DNA of 6,823 nucleotides from Chthoniobacterales bacterium (GTDB taxonomy: Bacteria > Verrucomicrobiota > Verrucomicrobiia > Chthoniobacterales > UBA10450): the NCBI GenBank assembly GCA_013697365.1, contig JACCXA010000237.1, positions 1 through 6,823 on the forward strand. The letters run 5' to 3'. The translations under genes were made by a program, and so were the position numbers. This document shows positions 4,813 through 6,823 of this stretch, piece by piece (the stretch's first letter is position 1; every line of letters starts with the position of its first letter). Below the pieces are notes generated by a model. It did no database searches, was not told the DNA's origin, and was given only the letters and a program-made list of their open reading frames with translations.

Positions 4813-6823
4813 TTACCGCCACTCGTGCTTTGGATACTTCCGCTGCAGCTCTTTCTTGATTTTCGGGTAGGCATCCCGCCAAAATCCTTCCAGATCGCTC
4901 GTGATCTGAATCGGCCGGTTGTTCGGAGCTAACACTTGTATCACGAGCGGCACGCGCCCGTGTCCGATGGTCAGGTTTCGCTCCACTCCATACAAATCCT
5001 GAATTCGCGCCGCAACCGCGGGAGGCAACAATGGGTGATAAGTCACCTTCGCCTTGCGCGCGTTTGGCAGACCGACCCGCTCAGGGACAAGCTGCTCGAT
5101 CCGCTGCTGTTGTTCGGAGTTCAGCCATGACTTCACGGCCGGCCAGACGCGTCGCTCCTTAATCTCTTTGTAGCTGACCGCGTCGCGGCACACCTCCTCG
5201 ATCATGAGCAGCTTCTCCGGTTCGCCGATTGTCGGCATGCCGACTTCCGGGAACCAGGCCGCCGCGCAGTTCACGCGGACGATCCATTGCTCGACCGCGT
5301 TGTCCCATTGCTTCAGCGGACAGGTGCCGGCCAGCACCTCCCGCGCGAGTAATGCCGCCGCTTCCCCGGCCGGCACGTCCGCCGCCGCGCTCCGCAAGAC
5401 CAGATCGTGAAAGACCGTTCGGCGCACACCGACGACGCGACGCAGCGCGGGGTCGAACGAAACTTCGACGCTGTCGCGAAACGCTTCGGGGAATACCTCG
5501 CGCAGCCACGGCTCTTCGATCCGGGTCGCGAGGGTGAGCAGGACCTGGCGTTCCTTGTCGCTGCTCTCGATCTCGCGGATTTCGGAGGCGACCAGGAGCT
5601 GTGCGCGATGCACCACACTCTCGCGCGCCAACACTCCGCGCCGGCCATGCACGAGCGCGCAACGCAGAGTGCCTTCATCCAGTCGCACCGCGACCTGATC
5701 GGGGAATCCTGCGAGGACGCAGCGTTGGATAGCACCCGGTTCGGCGTCTCGGGCGGCTACGTCCAAGCCTTCATCGCGAGCAATGGCGATGAATTGCTCC
5801 CAGAGTTGCGCCGCTTCCCGCGCCGCCGCGGCATTAATCGACAACTGCGCGCAACGTCGCGGATCGAAGTTGTTCTTCTCCGCAAAACGAAAGGCGCGCG
5901 TCAGGATGAACAGGTCGGAGTCGTCATCCGCGCCTAACAAGTCATCTCGGTCTTCGCGCGCCTGCTTCCCTTCCGCACGGCGCATCAGTTGGCGGCCTTG
6001 TGTGACCGCGGCGATCAGCGCGATCGCGCGCACGCAGCCATGCTCTTCGGCTGCGAGCAACATCCGCGCATAGCGCGGGTGCACCGGGAACGCGAGCATG
6101 CGGCGCCCCAGCGGCGTAATGCCGCTTCCGTCCGGCAAGTGCGTCGACGCCGCCGAGATCGCCCCTAGATCCGAGAGCAACTGTTCCGCTCGCGCCAAGG
6201 CTCTTGGTTCCGGCGGTTCCAGCCAGCGGAAGTTTGCCACGTCCTCAACGCCGCTTGCCTTCAAGGTCAACACAACTTCCGCCAAATCGAGACGCTTCAC
6301 CTCTGGCAACTCCTGCACCGCGCGCTCTGAGTGTTCGCGCTCAGTCCAGAGGCGCAGGCAATGGCCCGGCGCCGTGCGTCCGGCGCGGCCGGCACGCTGC
6401 TCGGCCGAGGCGCGACTGATTTTCTCCACGAGCAACGTATTGATGCCGCGCCGCGGATCGAAACGCGCGATCCGAGCCAGCCCGCTATCGATCACCAGGC
6501 GCACCCCATCGATCGTGAGCGAAGTCTCCGCGACATTTGTGGCGATGATCGCCTTCCGCTTCTCGTAGCGCGCGAGGGCGGCATCCTGTTCCGCCGGCGG
6601 CGACTCACCATGGAGCGGCAGGGGCACAAAACGATCGCTCACCCGTGACGCGCGCACGGCCGCGACCGTGCGCATGATCTCGTATTTCCCCGGCATAAAG
6701 ATGAGCGCATCGCCTTCCGTCCGAGAAGCGAGACGTTCCAGCTCATTCGCGGCCAGATCCCAGATCGCGTAGTCATCGGCCCGCACTGGTTTATCGCGAT
6801 ACTCGATCTCCACTGGATGCTGC
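4813..6823 (-). CDS. hrpB: ATP-dependent helicase HrpB, C-terminal part (cut by window edge)
   Basis: About 669 residues are visible and the frame is still open at the right edge; the first visible residues (QHPVEIEY) are internal. Full HrpB proteins are a little over 800 residues, so helicase domain 1 with Walker A and the DEAH box is missing from view. Numbered from the Val/GTG at 6813, helicase motifs seen are LIFMPG (37-42), LHGE (67-70), motif V ATNVAETSLTI (91-101) and motif VI QRAGRAGR (139-146). An HA2-type region follows (about 175-270). The diagnostic HrpB C-terminal domain lies at about 585-666, with PLLPPAVAARIQDLYG, GRVPLVIQVLAP, RPIQITSDLEGFW and a final RKYPKHEW. HrpB is a superfamily 2 DEAH/RHA RNA-helicase-like ATPase of poorly defined role in RNA metabolism, expected in the cytosol. 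All visible motifs are intact. It converges on the glycine-zipper gene. Confidence 0.93.
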   Translation of the reverse strand, partial: QHPVEIEYRDKPVRADDYAIWDLAANELERLASRTEGDALIFMPGKYEIMRTVAAVRASRVSDRFVPLPLHGESPPAEQDAALARYEKRKAIIATNVAETSLTIDGVRLVIDSGLARIARFDPRRGINTLLVEKISRASAEQRAGRAGRTAPGHCLRLWTEREHSERAVQELPEVKRLDLAEVVLTLKASGVEDVANFRWLEPPEPRALARAEQLLSDLGAISAASTHLPDGSGITPLGRRMLAFPVHPRYARMLLAAEEHGCVRAIALIAAVTQGRQLMRRAEGKQAREDRDDLLGADDDSDLFILTRAFRFAEKNNFDPRRCAQLSINAAAAREAAQLWEQFIAIARDEGLDVAARDAEPGAIQRCVLAGFPDQVAVRLDEGTLRCALVHGRRGVLARESVVHRAQLLVASEIREIESSDKERQVLLTLATRIEEPWLREVFPEAFRDSVEVSFDPALRRVVGVRRTVFHDLVLRSAAADVPAGEAAALLAREVLAGTCPLKQWDNAVEQWIVRVNCAAAWFPEVGMPTIGEPEKLLMIEEVCRDAVSYKEIKERRVWPAVKSWLNSEQQQRIEQLVPERVGLPNARKAKVTYHPLLPPAVAARIQDLYGVERNLTIGHGRVPLVIQVLAPNNRPIQITSDLEGFWRDAYPKIKKELQRKYPKHEWR

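Noticed and set aside
5407..5937. Rightward open frame of 176 codons opposite hrpB, and similar shorter ones nearby
   Set aside because: The hrpB frame carries intact conserved motifs over this whole stretch; the opposite frames have shadow-like composition.

Overview
The window looks like ordinary chromosomal DNA from a GC-rich (roughly 60% by eye), free-living Gram-negative-type bacterium. A lipobox lipoprotein, a system II cytochrome c biogenesis protein (ResB), an HrpB helicase and a glycine-zipper stress-type protein occur together. Weak Shine-Dalgarno signals and palindromic, hairpin-rich intergenic DNA accompany them. A soil bacterium of the Verrucomicrobiota (Spartobacteria-like) is my best guess, but this is inference; no rRNA or other marker gene is present.

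Layout, left to right. (1) 5-628 (+): a complete alpha/beta hydrolase of the phospholipase/carboxylesterase (MhqD/YodD-like) type; its start may overlap an upstream gene outside the window. (2) 3229-656 (-): a probable two-gene transcription unit, ResB followed after 21 bases by a DUF1353-containing lipoprotein. This unit is convergent with the hydrolase, 27 bases apart. (3) 3230-3389: a short intergenic stretch packed with inverted repeats. (4) 3920-3390 (-) and 4038-4559 (+): a divergent pair sharing a 117-base upstream region. One encodes a small single-pass membrane protein resembling the ElaB/YqjD/DUF883 type, the other a glycine-zipper protein of a widespread uncharacterised family. (5) 4560-4812: a convergent intergenic region with an intrinsic terminator, a perfect 10-bp inverted repeat and short tandem repeats. 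(6) 4813-6823 (-): the C-terminal three quarters or more of HrpB, running off the right edge.

How the genes relate. ResB and the lipoprotein both act at the cell envelope, and the divergent pair are also envelope-type proteins, so the centre of the window is loosely an envelope/respiration neighbourhood. The usual ResB partner (ResC/CcsA) is not in the window. I found no mobile element, CRISPR array, tRNA, rRNA or defence system. I see no convincing previously undescribed system; the most unusual material is the intergenic palindromic DNA and the uncharacterised divergent gene pair.
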